Source: Toxonevra muliebris
Taxonomy: Eukaryota > Arthropoda > Insecta > Diptera > Pallopteridae
DNA: 64,000 nt
Direction: 5' to 3'
Assembly (NCBI GenBank): GCA_963691655.1
Contig: OY829328.1
Span: 14,276,704-14,340,703 of the forward strand
In this document: positions 12,105 through 24,400 of the stretch, piece by piece
Layout of the letters: each line of letters starts with the position of its first letter
Numbering within the stretch: the stretch's first letter is position 1
Notes under the pieces: generated by a model
Seen by the model: the letters and a program-made list of their open reading frames with translations, nothing else
Database searches by the model: none
What the model was told of the DNA's origin: nothing
Program-made: the position numbers and the translations under genes

Positions 12105-14383
12105 CACCGGTGTATGTGCATATGTATGTTTTTAGTTATTTGCCGCACAATGTAAAGTTTTGTCATGGCACATCTGTGAGATACTTTTGACATCTTGCTA
12201 TACTCGCTGATATAGTTGAATTTTTAGTTTATAATGTGCCTAATTATCCATCAACTTCAACATCGATGACATATTATATCAATTTATGAATGTTGACGGC
12301 ATTGGTGGTGATTTTTTCTGATTCTTTGTATTTATGCATTTATGTATCTTTAATTTTGTCGGTCTTTTGTTAAAAAGATGTTATTGTTTGCCTAAAAGTG
12401 TAGACAAAAAAAATGTAAAAAAAAGAGTTGTGAAATCGATTATTAACATCTGAATGCTAGCGGTCACCTTTTATACATTTTGGACCGGATATACACATAT
12501 AACTACATATATGTGTGGCACATATAAGAGTATGTGCATATGTATGTGTTTATATTTGGCTAAGTGAGATATATTTTGTCAATAGTTCACGATTAAGGCA
12601 AAGAAAAGAAAACAGGGAAAAACAAAAGCGTTCATTTTTAAGTGATTGCATGAGAATAACTAATTAAGTTAATAATTTTTATACAACTGACAATGATTTG
12701 CAATAGATATACTGCTATATTTCCAGTGGCGGTACTACATGTGTTTCAGCTTAAACTCAAGCTTCCGAGCATGTGGCTTCAATATGCTGTTATAGTATTT
12801 TTTATTCAATTTTCACTATATCTCCCAAAACAATGTCATATCAATTCAGCTCCGAAATCTGTTAGATCCCACGTCATACTTAACCGAGGGCATTACACAC
12901 TGATAGAAAACTCTCTCTCCCTTCGTCGAAACGAAGGAAAAAAACTCTGAAAAAGAAGAGAAGACAATGGCTGTGATGTGGGATAAAAAGACGGTGATTT
13001 GGAAGTCGAGGGAAAATTAGAGAGACTCGTGAGGGCCTCGTTGGTAGTGTGATATTTAGTGCAGCTGAGAACATCAACTTATTTAACCTTAAATTCTTCG
13101 AAAATGATATTTTACATTAGATTATTTTTTTTTTAATAATTTGTCGTATTTTTGCGGTTTAAGTCAAAAATGAAAAATGAGAAACTAAAAGGTGCATATT
13201 GTAGCTCTTAACATATAATATGAAAGAAAAGAAAAATAATGAAAAGAGAAAATATTTTGTTGAATACTAAATATTATGGTAACGGTTCATTACAGAGTAT
13301 TGAAATATTTGTTTATTGAAATATCTCCGCGCCTCCCTTCAAATCTGTCTACGCCCCCCTTCCCCCCAGGGGGCGTGCCCCACCACTTGAGAACCACTGC
13401 ACTAGAGGCTCCAGAGGTTGTCGATATGGGGGAGGTAGGTTCAGGGCCTTAGTCAGACCGGATTTTCAAAGTGAGCAGCTACCCAAGACTATATATGTGT
13501 AAGTTAATTGTGTTCAGTAAATTCGAATCCGGATGCAAAATTTTTCTATTATGTAGGATTTCGAGAAATCTTAACCCAAAATTGAGATAAGGTCATTCCC
13601 TATCGCCTATAAAATTTAGCAACAATTTTTCACAATTATCTTACATATTACTTTTTATTAAGTTATATTTTTCTTTAGAGCCATTACTAAATTAGTTTAT
13701 GATCCGATCGTTGAAATCATTCCTAAAATAAAATCTTAAATTTAAATTTGCTATCAGCAAAAAATTAGCAAATCGGGATAATCTAAAAAATATTCGAACC
13801 GTGATTGATATTTTTTTTTGTGAAACCTGTATCAAAGCCGGAAAAGAAGGTGTTTTAAATTCATCTATATCTATATTTCTATATTTCTTTACCTATGTTA
13901 TCTATATTTTCTACATTAATATATAAAATTGGTTGTATGAAAATTGTAAGTTCAGATTTGGCTCAAAAACTACTGGACCAAATTGAATTTTTCTTTTTTT
14001 CTTAGAAAGATGATGTGAATAAGATATTTATTGGATATATTTTTTTTTTTAATTTTAGACTTTCAAAGCATAAAAGGATTTGCCATTTATTTTATTATTA
14101 TTTTTCCAGATTGTTTTTGATTACAAAGTTTTAAAGTTGGAAAGAAAAAATTACTACCAGTTATGTACTTATTAATAAAATTTGATTACTTTTTATATAT
14201 TTAAGTAAAAATTGTCCAAAATGCCGGCAAAAAATTAAAACACAGCTTATTCTATCCATTAATGACTAAATTTACAATATAGAGGGGGTTTTGAATAAAA
14301 AATATATAAGAATATACACAGTATGCCTAATATACCCCAGCGATTTTTTAAATCAACGTTTATTAAAAAAACTTGAATTAATA
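12105..14383. other. Gene-free spacer with one hAT-like terminus
   Basis: No gene is recognised. Around 13335-13399 the sequence is C-rich (CCCCCCTTCCCCCCAGGGGGCGTG) and ends in CTTGAGAACCACTG. Its reverse complement CAGTGGTTCTCAAG is a common hAT terminal sequence. The other end and any target duplication were not found, so only a fragment is claimed. The rest is AT-rich sequence with poly(A/T) tracts. Confidence 0.5.
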
Positions 14384-14954
14384 AGCGGGCGAGCTTGCCA
14401 AAAAGAGAGCAGCGACCCTATTCGTGGGGCCTGAATCTTTTTGTGAAATTGAAGACAACGTAACATGGAAGTAAGTACCCATGTAGGAAGAGATAAATAA
14501 TAGGTAAGAACTCTTCACCAATCTTCCGGGACTAAGATAATCCAAAGCGATTTAAGGTAACTATAGTAAAAGCAGATATGCATTCTGTATTAATCTTAAT
14601 AAAAATAGTTTGCTCATATTAGGTGGCATTCTGACTAGGTAGTGTGGGCTCAGAGAATACCTCTGTAAAATAGGTATTGAAAGAAGCTCAATATGTAGGT
14701 TCTGTAATGAGGAAATGGAATCATCAGAATATATTTTAGCTCATTGCGGAGCGCTAATCCACAAAAAAATGAAATGCACTGAACTAGCAGCCATTGATCC
14801 GGGCGCTGTAATCAAATTCCTGGGGGACTGGATGAGCCAAATTAGACCAGATAGAGTAGGCGGACGTACAATAGATCTTAAAAATCGCGGTACAATCAGT
14901 ATTGACCTCCCGAACAATACAATACAATCACAACTTTTATATTTAAAACCATAA
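14384..14954 (+). pseudogene. RNase H plus C-terminal tail of an I/R1-like LINE, decayed
   Basis: At 14390-14470 one frame reads GELAKKRAATLFVGPESFCE, the end of an RNase H domain in I/R1-clade non-LTR elements. Further on (about 14625-14790) comes GGILTR, a stop, then CGLREYLCKIG...CRFCNEEMESSEYILAHCGAL, the conserved C-x2-C-E-x-E-x-x-E-x-I-L-x-H-C tail found after RNase H in these elements. The frame continues open to 14954. A stop where the family has 'LTGHC' and frame changes upstream show it is non-functional. A second, independently decayed copy of this domain lies on the minus strand at 16690-17220. Confidence 0.7.
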
Positions 14955-16689
14955 ACTTATAGATATTTTTATGAAATAAAATAGGATCAAAGAAGCAGTA
15001 AATATGAATATGCAGCAAGTTTTGATCTACTTTTTGGCCCACTTTGGCGTAAAAAATACCCCTATAGTATAATATTAAATGAAACATGCTATAAATATGG
15101 TCTGGAGTATAAAAAATATATATATATGCTAAATGCTAAAAACTTGTAAAGCAATTGCAAAAATCAAAACCTATAAAAATTACAACAGAAAAGTTAAGTG
15201 GTGGAAGGCATAAAATGGAAATTTGCGACAGGATTATGGGTAGATTTTAAGTGAATAATGGTCCGATTTCGGAGCCCAAACTATCACCAGATATTATTAT
15301 AAATAAAAGTTATAATGGTAAAAAAAAAAATAATTTAATTACCATAACAAAAATGTAAAACGATTTAACGATTTAAAAGTATATCTACAGTGTATGTACT
15401 CATAAGTACATAAATATGTATACCTTCATATGTTATGTGTGTCGGTATTACACATTTCAAATGACTCACTTTATACATTTGTGCACTTCTTTTAAACGAC
15501 TTCCATTTATTGGAATTATGATTTTAACATAAAACAAAATAAAACGAATACGAGTAAATATACATACAAACATTCGTACATTTGTGCATACATTTAAAAA
15601 GCATTTAATATCTTTAATAATTTTTACAAGAGCACGTACATGCAGTTTTCATAGACCTCTGGATGGAGTCTTAAAGTCTCTTTGAAGAAGGAGTTGGTAG
15701 GTACGGTACGGTACGGCAGATGAATGTGGTGGTTGAGGCACTGTTGCAAATGTGCATGAAGACGTAAAGTATGAATAAAAGATTTATTAAATGTGTTCTG
15801 ACGGATTTAATTTGATGATGATGTGGTTTTTGTTTTTCTTGTTGTTGTTACTCTGGTTTTAGTTGCTATTATTATTATTATTGTTGTTGTTGTTGCTTTT
15901 CATTTTCTGTTTGTGTATCATGTTAAATATAAAAAGGATGCCGATTCTTTTATGTTCAATATTTTTATGTATTTTTCGGCGAATGCAATAATTTTTAATA
16001 AGTTGCAGTTGCAACCGCAAAACAGCAACAACACCGAGAGGAAGAAGAAGAAGATTAACCATCAAGCATTCATACATACATATGCACATAACACTTTCAA
16101 ACCTCAAACTCATTCAATGTATCATTCAACAATACGAAAATTGTAAGGATTGAAATATTTCTTCTTTTTTTTTCTTGGGCTGTGGTATTTTATTTTTATT
16201 TCCTAGGCTTTTTTTTTTTTGGTTGTGGCTGTTTTTGTTGTTGTTGCATTTTCCCCAATCATTCTGCGAATAAATCAAAGGGCAGTTTCACAGTTTTAGC
16301 ACTTTTTACGCTTGTTTTCAAGATCAAGCGAGAAAATTAGCGCTTTGAAGTTATGCTTGAGCTATTTTATACTGTAGAGGAAATGATGTTGAGTGCATAC
16401 ACATACGAATTTTTAGTGTGTACAATTATTGTGAAAAAACATATTTTAAAGTTCTCCCGAATCGAAAATTAGCCCCGTTTCGGAAACAATGTTGGCAAAT
16501 TAATTCTTGTACATTTTTAATAGATTAAAAGGAATAAAAATATGAAAAAGATGCAAACTACCGACGGGAGAAGTTTTGAATAATTTAATTACATACAATT
16601 ACTTGTAAGTGATATAGGTTAGGTTAGATGGTTAACCTAACCTAACACTTAGAACGAGAGACGGTCCGTTTTGATATGACACGCTGTAC
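14955..16689. other. Gene-free spacer
   Basis: No coding exon is recognised. A triplet-repeat region at 15850-15900 (ATT then GTT repeats) produces long but low-complexity open frames on both strands. A short palindrome (TAGGTTAGGTTA-GATGG-TTAACCTAACCTA) lies near 16617-16647. Confidence 0.5.
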
Positions 16690-17220
16690 ATTCCACCATT
16701 CCATGAATATTCCCTAATATCCCCCTTGGAGTCAAGTTAAATTGATCGTTATAAAAGAATTGTCCAAGGATATTTTCCCTTTTTTCTAATTGGCCAATGC
16801 TCGACAGGTGCAGAGGTGGTGAGAAATAGAATCCTCCTTCTTTTCGTCTTTAAATCTCCCATAAAAGTCATTTAACGACGCACCCAGGCATATAGCGCCC
16901 AGTTACTACTGCCACAATTTAGCAGCAAGTTAGAAATGATACACTCGAGTTTTTTATATTATTTTTCCTATATAAACTATGTTCTAAAATCCAGAGAAGA
17001 TGTACATTGAGTTGATTGTCCTTGGAGGTAAATAATATATTTGTTAAGGATTTGATTGTAGATTGGCGTTCACGGGAAATTAATATACCATGGACTGATA
17101 CTTTATGGCATTTCATCCATTTCGTTATTTCCTATATAGCTGCCGACTTAGCTTGAAAGACACTACCGTGGCCAAGCAGACAAAAGGGTAAGCTTAACCC
17201 TCAATACTTAGCCAATACTG
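16690..17220 (-). pseudogene. Decayed RNase H domain and tail of a non-LTR retrotransposon
   Basis: Read on the minus strand, the high end gives GHGSVFQAKSAAI followed by a stop and then EITKWMKCHKVSVHGI...RQSTIKSL, which matches the RNase H pattern '...SVFQAEvxAI...ixiysDSqaAikSL' of I/R1-like elements. Lower down, KKEDSISHHLCTCRALAN corresponds to the 'E-x-x-x-H-x-L-C-x-C-x-A-L-A' tail. In-frame stops separate the parts. It belongs to the same general class as 14384-14954 but in opposite orientation, so it is a separate insertion. Confidence 0.6.
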
Positions 17221-18000
17221 TTGTATCACATCCTTTTACTGGCATTTAATCTTAATAACCACCTATCAAGTACAAATGGAAGTAATAAAATAATTGTTGT
17301 CAAAGGGGGTATGGGGAAGGAGTGTTTCCAGATGAAGAGGTAAGTTTTAAAAAGGTATTGAGAAGTAATTTTAAAATAATTTTAGAATGTGTCACGAAAG
17401 ATTCAGACCAGATTCTAACTTAATTCAGTCTGAGAGCCTAATTGCCCGCAATTTACTCTCCGAAGACCCATGGCTAAGGAAGGGGTTATTCTTAAGGCAC
17501 CTGTGATCATTAATTATTTTTTTTCTTTGACCCTTGCGCAATATAAATTTTTGAAGATCTGTTCACACACAAGAATAGGATTGTTCTAATAACTGTAGTA
17601 AAAGACAGTGAAAAGTATTGTGATTCCATGCCCCTTCTTTTGCCTACTGCTTTCTTATATGAGTAAAAGGCCACTGTAGCCTCCTGAACGCTGCATAGAG
17701 TGTTAGCCTTCCAGCTTAGTTTTCTATATACATAGTTAAAACAAGTCTAAGATATTTCGCTTTTAATTCGGGTAGGAATTTGTAACTGTTACGACGAATT
17801 TTGGATTCAAATGTTACTGTGAATTCGTACTACAAAAAACTATGTCAATAAAAACCTGCACCATGACATCATAAATAAACCATAGCAACATTAATTTCAT
17901 GTATAAAAAAATATTTTGTTTATCAACACTTTTTGTTCGTCAGTATCATAGAATTTTTATTCAATAGATTCAAAGAGTTCTTCTTCAAAAAATAATAATA
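17221..18000. other. Upstream region of DNAAF3
   Basis: No coding exon. The last part before 18001 should contain the DNAAF3 promoter and 5' untranslated region. No clear TATA box or initiator could be singled out by eye. Confidence 0.4.
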
Positions 18001-19569
18001 ATGTTTTGGGGACTAAGCGAATCATTGGACTTACTCGAAGAATATCTAAGTGCGCTGAAGCAAAACCATGATGAAAACTCACCAAAACTCGATGAAAATA
18101 CTGAAGAAAGTATTTCAGATGATAGAAACTTGGAGAAAGAAAAAAAGCCCGGAAACATCAATATTCTCCTATTTGGCGCTGGTGATCCAAGACATGTAAT
18201 CAAGACAATAGCTAAACTCTATACTCATCATTGTAAACCAATGGATGATGCCGATTCAGATAGTAGCATCAGCGCTCCGCCTAATATCAACTTTTATATG
18301 CTGGACGGATGTGTGGAAATAGTTGCACGTAACATTGCACTCCTTAGTATAGCATTAGAGAATCCCGAATCTTTCAATTTACTTAGTAAGGTACATCTTT
18401 TCATGGATGTCTATGGCAATACATTACTTAGGCCTTCTTCACATCAATATTTGGTCGGTAAATCGAAAGCCCTATTAAAAATGATTACCGACGATGAAAT
18501 CATGCAGCAATTAAGTTCTCTTTTGAACATTGACGGTTTGAAGTATCGTGAGCGTGATGGTTTGGAGAACACTTTTAATTTTTTTTTGCCCAAAGAAGGG
18601 TACGTCTTTAATGTGCAAGAATATTGGATTACACGTTTGAGAAAGTTACTGGGCACGCGCTATGATCATAGAGATGGTGCATTTGATTGGGATTTAAATA
18701 TGGTCTTGAAAGACCGAGAAGCAAAACAGATATGCTCGCAGGTAATGCAATTAAGGGAGGAATATGTTATTAATTCACCACTCGTTTTTGCTTCTTCAAA
18801 TGAATTTCAAATTGTATTTTTTCAGGAGTACAAATACTGGCGCGAAACTGGTATTGCGTTCACATTTCCCGAGTATGAACAATGTAAGCCGAATAAAACA
18901 CTGTCAGTAGGTCTGATTCGCAATGGTGAAAAGTATACTCATCGTGGCTACGTTGGAGACATTGAAACGGGCCCATTTTGCGCATTTGGTCTAAGGACAT
19001 GGGACGAATGTATGCTCAAATCGGTATACGGTGAGAACGATTATCGATCGACTGATATCGTCGAACGTAATTTACTCGAATTCTTTCATGAACTCCAAAT
19101 GCGTACACCGTATGTACATGATAGAGAAATCTCACGTAAATATGGCTGCGTGCGATTGCAAATGGGCAAGCGACTAACGTGGAACGAATGTGATGCAGAT
19201 GCAATGCAGAATTATGATAAACCCTGGATACATGTTGATGGTGTTAAAGTGAATTTTCTCTCGGCAGATGATGTCTTTGCATTGCAAGATGCTAATGGAC
19301 GCTGGCGAAATTTCTTCGATGTTGCTTTTATTGGTCATAATTATTTTGCTTTTGTTCGAGATTCATTTGTTGAAGTATTGCGCGAGAATGCTTTGTTGAT
19401 ATTGGAAACAAAATTACTGACAGTAGCGCGCAAAGATGGCGTTAATGAATTTGAATGTAAATTGAAGAATTTCGCAAAGAATACAAAACTGGAGAGTGTG
19501 ATCAATTACAATGCGATAAATGCAAAAAATTCCATTTTGAAATTTAAAAAGATTACGGAAATCAAATAA
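18001..19569 (+). CDS. Dnaaf3: Dynein axonemal assembly factor 3 (DNAAF3/PF22 family)
   Basis: This is a cytoplasmic factor for pre-assembly of axonemal dynein arms, needed in fly sperm and chordotonal neurons. The family signature is clear: N-terminal MFWGLSESLDL, NINILLFGAGDPRHVI, FYMLDGCVEIVARNIALL, LLGTRYDHRDGAFDWDL and YWRETGIAFTFPEYE. The uninterrupted frame is 522 codons, but 18742-18825 is almost certainly an intron. It is bounded by CAG|GTAATG and TTTTTTCAG|GAG in phase 0, is 84 nt long and has no stop. Its translation (VMQLREEYVINS...) interrupts a conserved join, ICSQ|EYKYWRETGIAF. The spliced protein is therefore about 494 residues (exons 18001-18741 and 18826-19569). The stop codon overlaps an AATAAA at 19565-19570. 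The gene is tail-to-tail with roswell, 87 bp apart. Confidence 0.92.
   Translation: MFWGLSESLDLLEEYLSALKQNHDENSPKLDENTEESISDDRNLEKEKKPGNINILLFGAGDPRHVIKTIAKLYTHHCKPMDDADSDSSISAPPNINFYMLDGCVEIVARNIALLSIALENPESFNLLSKVHLFMDVYGNTLLRPSSHQYLVGKSKALLKMITDDEIMQQLSSLLNIDGLKYRERDGLENTFNFFLPKEGYVFNVQEYWITRLRKLLGTRYDHRDGAFDWDLNMVLKDREAKQICSQVMQLREEYVINSPLVFASSNEFQIVFFQEYKYWRETGIAFTFPEYEQCKPNKTLSVGLIRNGEKYTHRGYVGDIETGPFCAFGLRTWDECMLKSVYGENDYRSTDIVERNLLEFFHELQMRTPYVHDREISRKYGCVRLQMGKRLTWNECDADAMQNYDKPWIHVDGVKVNFLSADDVFALQDANGRWRNFFDVAFIGHNYFAFVRDSFVEVLRENALLILETKLLTVARKDGVNEFECKLKNFAKNTKLESVINYNAINAKNSILKFKKITEIK
18742..18825 (+). other. Stop-free 84-nt intron inside the DNAAF3 frame
   Basis: The donor is GTAATG and the acceptor is ATTGTATTTTTTCAG with a good pyrimidine tract. 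Length is 28 codons exactly, phase 0, no stop. Removing it restores the family motif in which about three residues separate 'DREAKQ' from 'YKYWRETGIAF'. Retention would insert 28 residues without breaking the frame. Confidence 0.85.
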
Positions 19570-19656
19570 AATATTTTGTCAAAAATATACTTATGTAGTT
19601 CTTTTTTAAAGCAAAATATTATTAAGCTACAAGTAATTTATGGCTAATATGAATTT

Positions 19657-21087
19657 CTATTTTTTTTTCCTAGAACCCCATGTATCTAAATTAAATTGCA
19701 GCTCATCTTTGCGTGAACGTACGGGCCTCGTTACTGCGCCATCATGTTCGCAATCCAAGATCTTGTCAATACGCACATTCAATTTTTCGGCACGTTTGGT
19801 CAGTGAATTCCGTTGACGTATCTGCTCCACATCCATATCGACAACTTTCCGACGCGGTACGTGCGCAAGTGATTTCATCCAATCGCCTGTTGACTTTAAG
19901 TCTAACATTATGTTTATCATTTGATTGAGCGTTAAGGATTTGCCAGATCCTGAACCCCATTGCAAATATTGATCGAGCGGCAAGCGAGCCATTCGTATGC
20001 CTAGTTTTTTTGCTTTTGCTAATGAAAGTGGTTCATTGTTTACCTGAAATAACGGAAAATTAAAATTATTAAATTAATCATTATGTTATTTTGTTAATAC
20101 GACGTACTGTGTCAACCATTGCTCCAATAATATAAACATCATCGGGATTGTAAACTTGTAAATCGGTGCGGCAGTGTGGTGTTAAATAGACTAAATTCTC
20201 TTTTGGAAACAGCTCAGTGAAACATTTTTTATGTATGTTCATTGGAAACTCGGGATTCAACATTGTCGGTATATAGCGTTGCAGACCTTGCATGCAGTAG
20301 CTCTTCAAATTAACATTACAATAATGCAAATCGAAAGGGTCATTGTGAGCGCGATTTTCTGCAAAGCATAGCATAAGCTGTTTCGCTGCATTATATGCCT
20401 CACGATTTGTCATGTACTTGTCGTAAGAGCAGTCGAGCACAATTTTCGGTGAAAACTGCATTGCGCGTGTGAGTCTGAAAAGGACAAGTTAACGTTGTTT
20501 TCTTTTTTCAACAAGATTTTCTTTTACCTGTTGTTTTGCCAATGATTAATGGTCGAATCGTAGACACGTAAAAATAACGTCGTATGACCCAATCCATAAA
20601 TGATATGAGTATTTTCCTCTCGTTGGCGACGTAACTCCTCTTTTCGCTGCACCACTGATACGGCACGTTCCTCTTTTTTCCGGCCCTGTGACTCTTTCTT
20701 TTTTTCAATTTGCCACAAGTAGCCATAATATTTTATACGTGCTGATTTGGAAGGCAGCGCTAGAACATGTTCCCAATGTTCATCTTTAAAGAAATTCAAT
20801 TGTGGTACACGTCGTCCCTCCTGATATGATATATCCACTTCCAGCTGCAATATTTTCAAACGCTTCTGCCGCTCTTCGTCAGTAAGTATTTTTCCTTCTT
20901 CTGGCAGTCCTTCACTTGTGAATGGATTTGTGTATTTTTTCTTTGCCACTTCTGTTGGGCTTTCATCCGCCGTTGTTTCATTAGTTCCAAGAGCTCTACA
21001 ATTTGTATGCTTTACATTTTCTACCAAACGTTTTGTATGGCGCAATGACGTGTTAAAATTTGTTATTCGCAGTAAATTTCTTAACAT
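19657..21087 (-). CDS. rswl: Mitochondrial RNase P subunit 1 / tRNA m1R9 methyltransferase (TRMT10C, roswell)
   Basis: This subunit partners with the SDR5C1 and PRORP orthologues to methylate position 9 and cleave 5' leaders of mitochondrial tRNAs. Three exons on the minus strand join in frame: 21087-20528, 20474-20108 and 20043-19657. Introns are 53 and 64 bp and junctions read NNR|LTRAMQFSP and GAMVDT|VNNEPLSL. The product is 437 residues, close to the usual size. The N-terminus MLRNLLRITNFNTSLRHTKR is a basic, amphipathic mitochondrial presequence. The TRM10-type SPOUT domain spans about residues 190-385 (KIVLDCSYD, LVYLTPHCRTDLQVYNPDDVYIIGAMVD, RLPLDQYLQWGSGSGKSLTLNQ). The start lies 345 bp from the divergent Prp19 start, so they probably share a promoter region. 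Confidence 0.93.
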
Positions 21088-21432
21088 TTTTAATTCATCT
21101 ATATTTGTAATAAGAGCAAGTGACTATGAAACTTAAAAATTCTTATTGGAAATGTGCTAACCTACAAATTGTATTTTGATAACAGCTGACTGTATGATGT
21201 GTTCAGTGTTGCCATTGTATAGATGTATGCTTCCTCTGAACATACCCTGGGAAAAGTTCTACATAAATGACAGCGTCAAATGTCAAGTTTGTTGAACGCC
21301 GAGAAGTGAAATTTGTTGGACAAGTAAGTTAATTCATAAAATATCACAAACACTGCAGAAAATTCCAGCGTTATTTAAAATTTCTAAAATAAATTCGTGT
21401 AAGGATATAAGATTTACAAAAGTTGATGAAAA
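21088..21432. promoter_or_regulatory. Divergent promoter region between roswell and Prp19
   Basis: Only 345 bp separate the two start codons on opposite strands. Both are housekeeping genes. No TATA box is evident at a consistent position. A short inverted motif ATGTCAAGTTT / TGACAGCGTCAAATG lies near 21265-21290. The promoter role is inferred from geometry only. Confidence 0.55.
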
Positions 21433-24400
21433 ATGGCTCTAGTTTGTGCAAGTAAGTTATATTGGAAGTTATTTGGAACGCTATGAAAACAAAAACTTTG
21501 AGGTTATGTTTTTCCAAGCGCCAAAACAAGGAGCACAGTAGCTTGTAATTAATCGATTCCTTTCTACCATAGTTTCAAATGAAGTGCCGGATACGCCTGT
21601 AATCTCGCCACACTCCGGTGCGATATTCGAGAAACGTATAATTGAAAAATACATTCTTGAAAATGGTTGCGATCCAATCACCGGCAAAGAAATGAAAGCA
21701 GACGAATTAATCGAGATCAAGACACCGCCAATTGTAAAGCCGAGGCCACCAAGCGCGACAAGTATTCCGGCAACGTTAAAGACAATGCAAGATGAATGGG
21801 ATGCATTGATGTTGCACTCATTCACACAAAGGCAACAACTTCAAACAGCCAGACAAGAATTGTCGCATGCGTTGTACCAACATGATGCTGCATGTCGTGT
21901 AATTGCGCGTCTCAACAAAGAAGTGGCTGCAGCACGTGAAGCTCTGGCAACGCTTAAACCACAAGCTGGTATTGGTGCATCTACGGCACCAACAACAATT
22001 CCACAACCGGCAATTGCATCAGAAGCAGCTGGTGTTGCTACGCATCCTGTGGAACAGGCTGGCATGAGCGTTGAAGTGATACAGAAACTACAAGATAAGG
22101 CAACTGTTTTGACACAAGAACGTAAAAAGCGTGGACGCACTGTACCAGAGGAGTTAGCAACACAAGAACAGATAAAATCTTTCCTTACGGTAGCATCGCA
22201 TCCGGGTTTGCATTCTGCATCAATACCCGGTATTTTGGCATTGGATATTAATGGCGCTGATCATAGTAAAATTCTAACTGGAGGTAATGACAAGAATGCA
22301 ACTGTTTTCAATAAGGATACTGAACAAGTAGTCGCCATACTTAAAGGCCACACAAAGAAGATTACCAAAGTCATATATCATCCGGATGAAGATACTGTCA
22401 TTACGGGCTCACCCGATATGTCTATACGCATTTGGCACGTACCAACATCGCAAACGCAATTGCTATTGCGTTGCCACGATGGACCCGTAACTGGGTTGTC
22501 ACTGCATCCAACTGGTGATTATGTATTGTCGACTTCGTCAGATAAGCATTGGGCATTCTCCGATATACGCACTGGCCGCCTATTGACAAAGGTTTATTTG
22601 TTGTTAAATTTGCTGACATTTCAACTTGAAATTTATATTTTTGTTCATTCATAGGTAATCGACACTGCCGAAGTTGGTTTAACCACAGCACAATTTCATC
22701 CTGATGGATTAATTTTTGGTACTGGTACCGATGATTCGCAAGTTAAGATTTGGGATTTGAAAGAGCAGAGCAATGTTGCCAATTTCCCTGGGCACACGGG
22801 GCCCATATCCGCTATATCGTTTTCGGAGAACGGTTACTATTTGGCCACTGCGGCCGATGATGCCTGTGTAAAGTTGTGGGATTTGCGTAAATTGAAGAAT
22901 TTCAAAACCATTCAATTGGATGATGGTTATGAGGTTAAAGATTTATGTTTCGATCAAAGTGGTACATATCTAGCTATCGCGGGCACTGATGTAAGGTAAG
23001 GATTACTCATTTTTCGATAAAAAAAAAAAAAAATTGTGAAAAAAGGTGTACCACGAGTGGTGAAAGAAATACAATTTTTATTCAGTATTTACGCTTCTGT
23101 AACTCATGTTTCTTAAAATGTTCCATCCAATTATTTAATCGATTTTGTTTGACCAAAGCACGTCTCGACATGTCGTTTTCCATAAGCATTCGGCGTCTTA
23201 CGCGCTTCTCAATCTTTTTACAAAAATCCGTTGGTAAAGCATCGAATTGGTTTAGTAAAAACTGTTAAATGTCAAATTTTTAATTCGAGTTTAATTTTTC
23301 TTAATTCTAATACATACCAATAGATGCGCTTGTATTTTTTCTACTTTCACCAATGTCGTCTCTTGTTCATCGTTATGTTCACTGAGTGCAGACTCAGATT
23401 TCACCGCCATAGTAGTCTTAATTTGTTTCTTTTCCTTCTTCATTTGTTCTTTTACTTGCTCCGGATTATCGGTTTTAGAAATTGTTGCTTCCACGCATTT
23501 CAATATAACTGGTATGATTCCATTTAGCTTAAAATTTAAGTTGCTGTAATGTAAAAATATTTTGTAGCTATTCTAAATTTTTGAATTGATTAAGACTAAC
23601 TCTTTTTTATGTGTTCGTTTAAAGTCGGTAAATATTTTTTCAGCGCGTTGTTTTAAAACTTCGGCCCGTTCCTTCATAAATTCGGCATCAATTAAAATTG
23701 GCTTTATTACAATGCGTCGTTCATAGGTTTTTTGCTATGAAATTTGTAAAAAAAAAAAAAAAAATGGCAATAAAATCACATTTTACATCCTTAAACCAAT
23801 GACTACTCACAAATTTCTCATAAACCACTGTAACAATATAATTTAGCATAGCTAAATGTGTAAAACGCCGATTATAGTTGAATATTTTGTGTCTTGTTTG
23901 TTCGTAGCCCTGTAAAGTTTGTAAGCATACAATAATTGCTAACTCATTTCGATTATAATTACGTTTAACCAAATATCTGGATTTAAATGGTGTCTTCTAG
24001 CCAAATAAGGACGCACTATCTGCTCCATATATTCTTTTAATTCATCTGTTTGCTTCTTGTTAGTAGAGTTTTCATTGTGTATATCAAATTCAATTATTTC
24101 TGGTGGTTTTGGCAACGCCCCATTATTATTTTCACCCTCGATATCGTCAAAGTAACTCTAAATAAATTCTGTGTATTTAAATATAATATAAGGCAAAAGG
24201 TAATTGATTTGAACTTACAATTAACTTAAGTAAATACAAAAATCTTCTGTAGACTTCCTTCATTTGCATTTGCACATTTTGATGTTTTGCCATCACTGTC
24301 TTTAGTTCATCTGCTAATCTAATGTTCTGCAAACTTTTTAGTTTTTCATGAACCTCCATCATTTCTTGAAATGAACGTGATTCCATTTTTTGTAGAGATT

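Noticed and set aside
15823..16146. Overlapping 107- and 84-residue open frames on both strands
   Set aside because: They arise from ATT/GTT triplet repeats and simple sequence, with no domain.
16617..16647. GGTTAGGTTA / TAACCTAACC motif as telomere-like repeat
   Set aside because: Only two units on each side of a short palindrome; flies lack TTAGG telomeres and no array is present.
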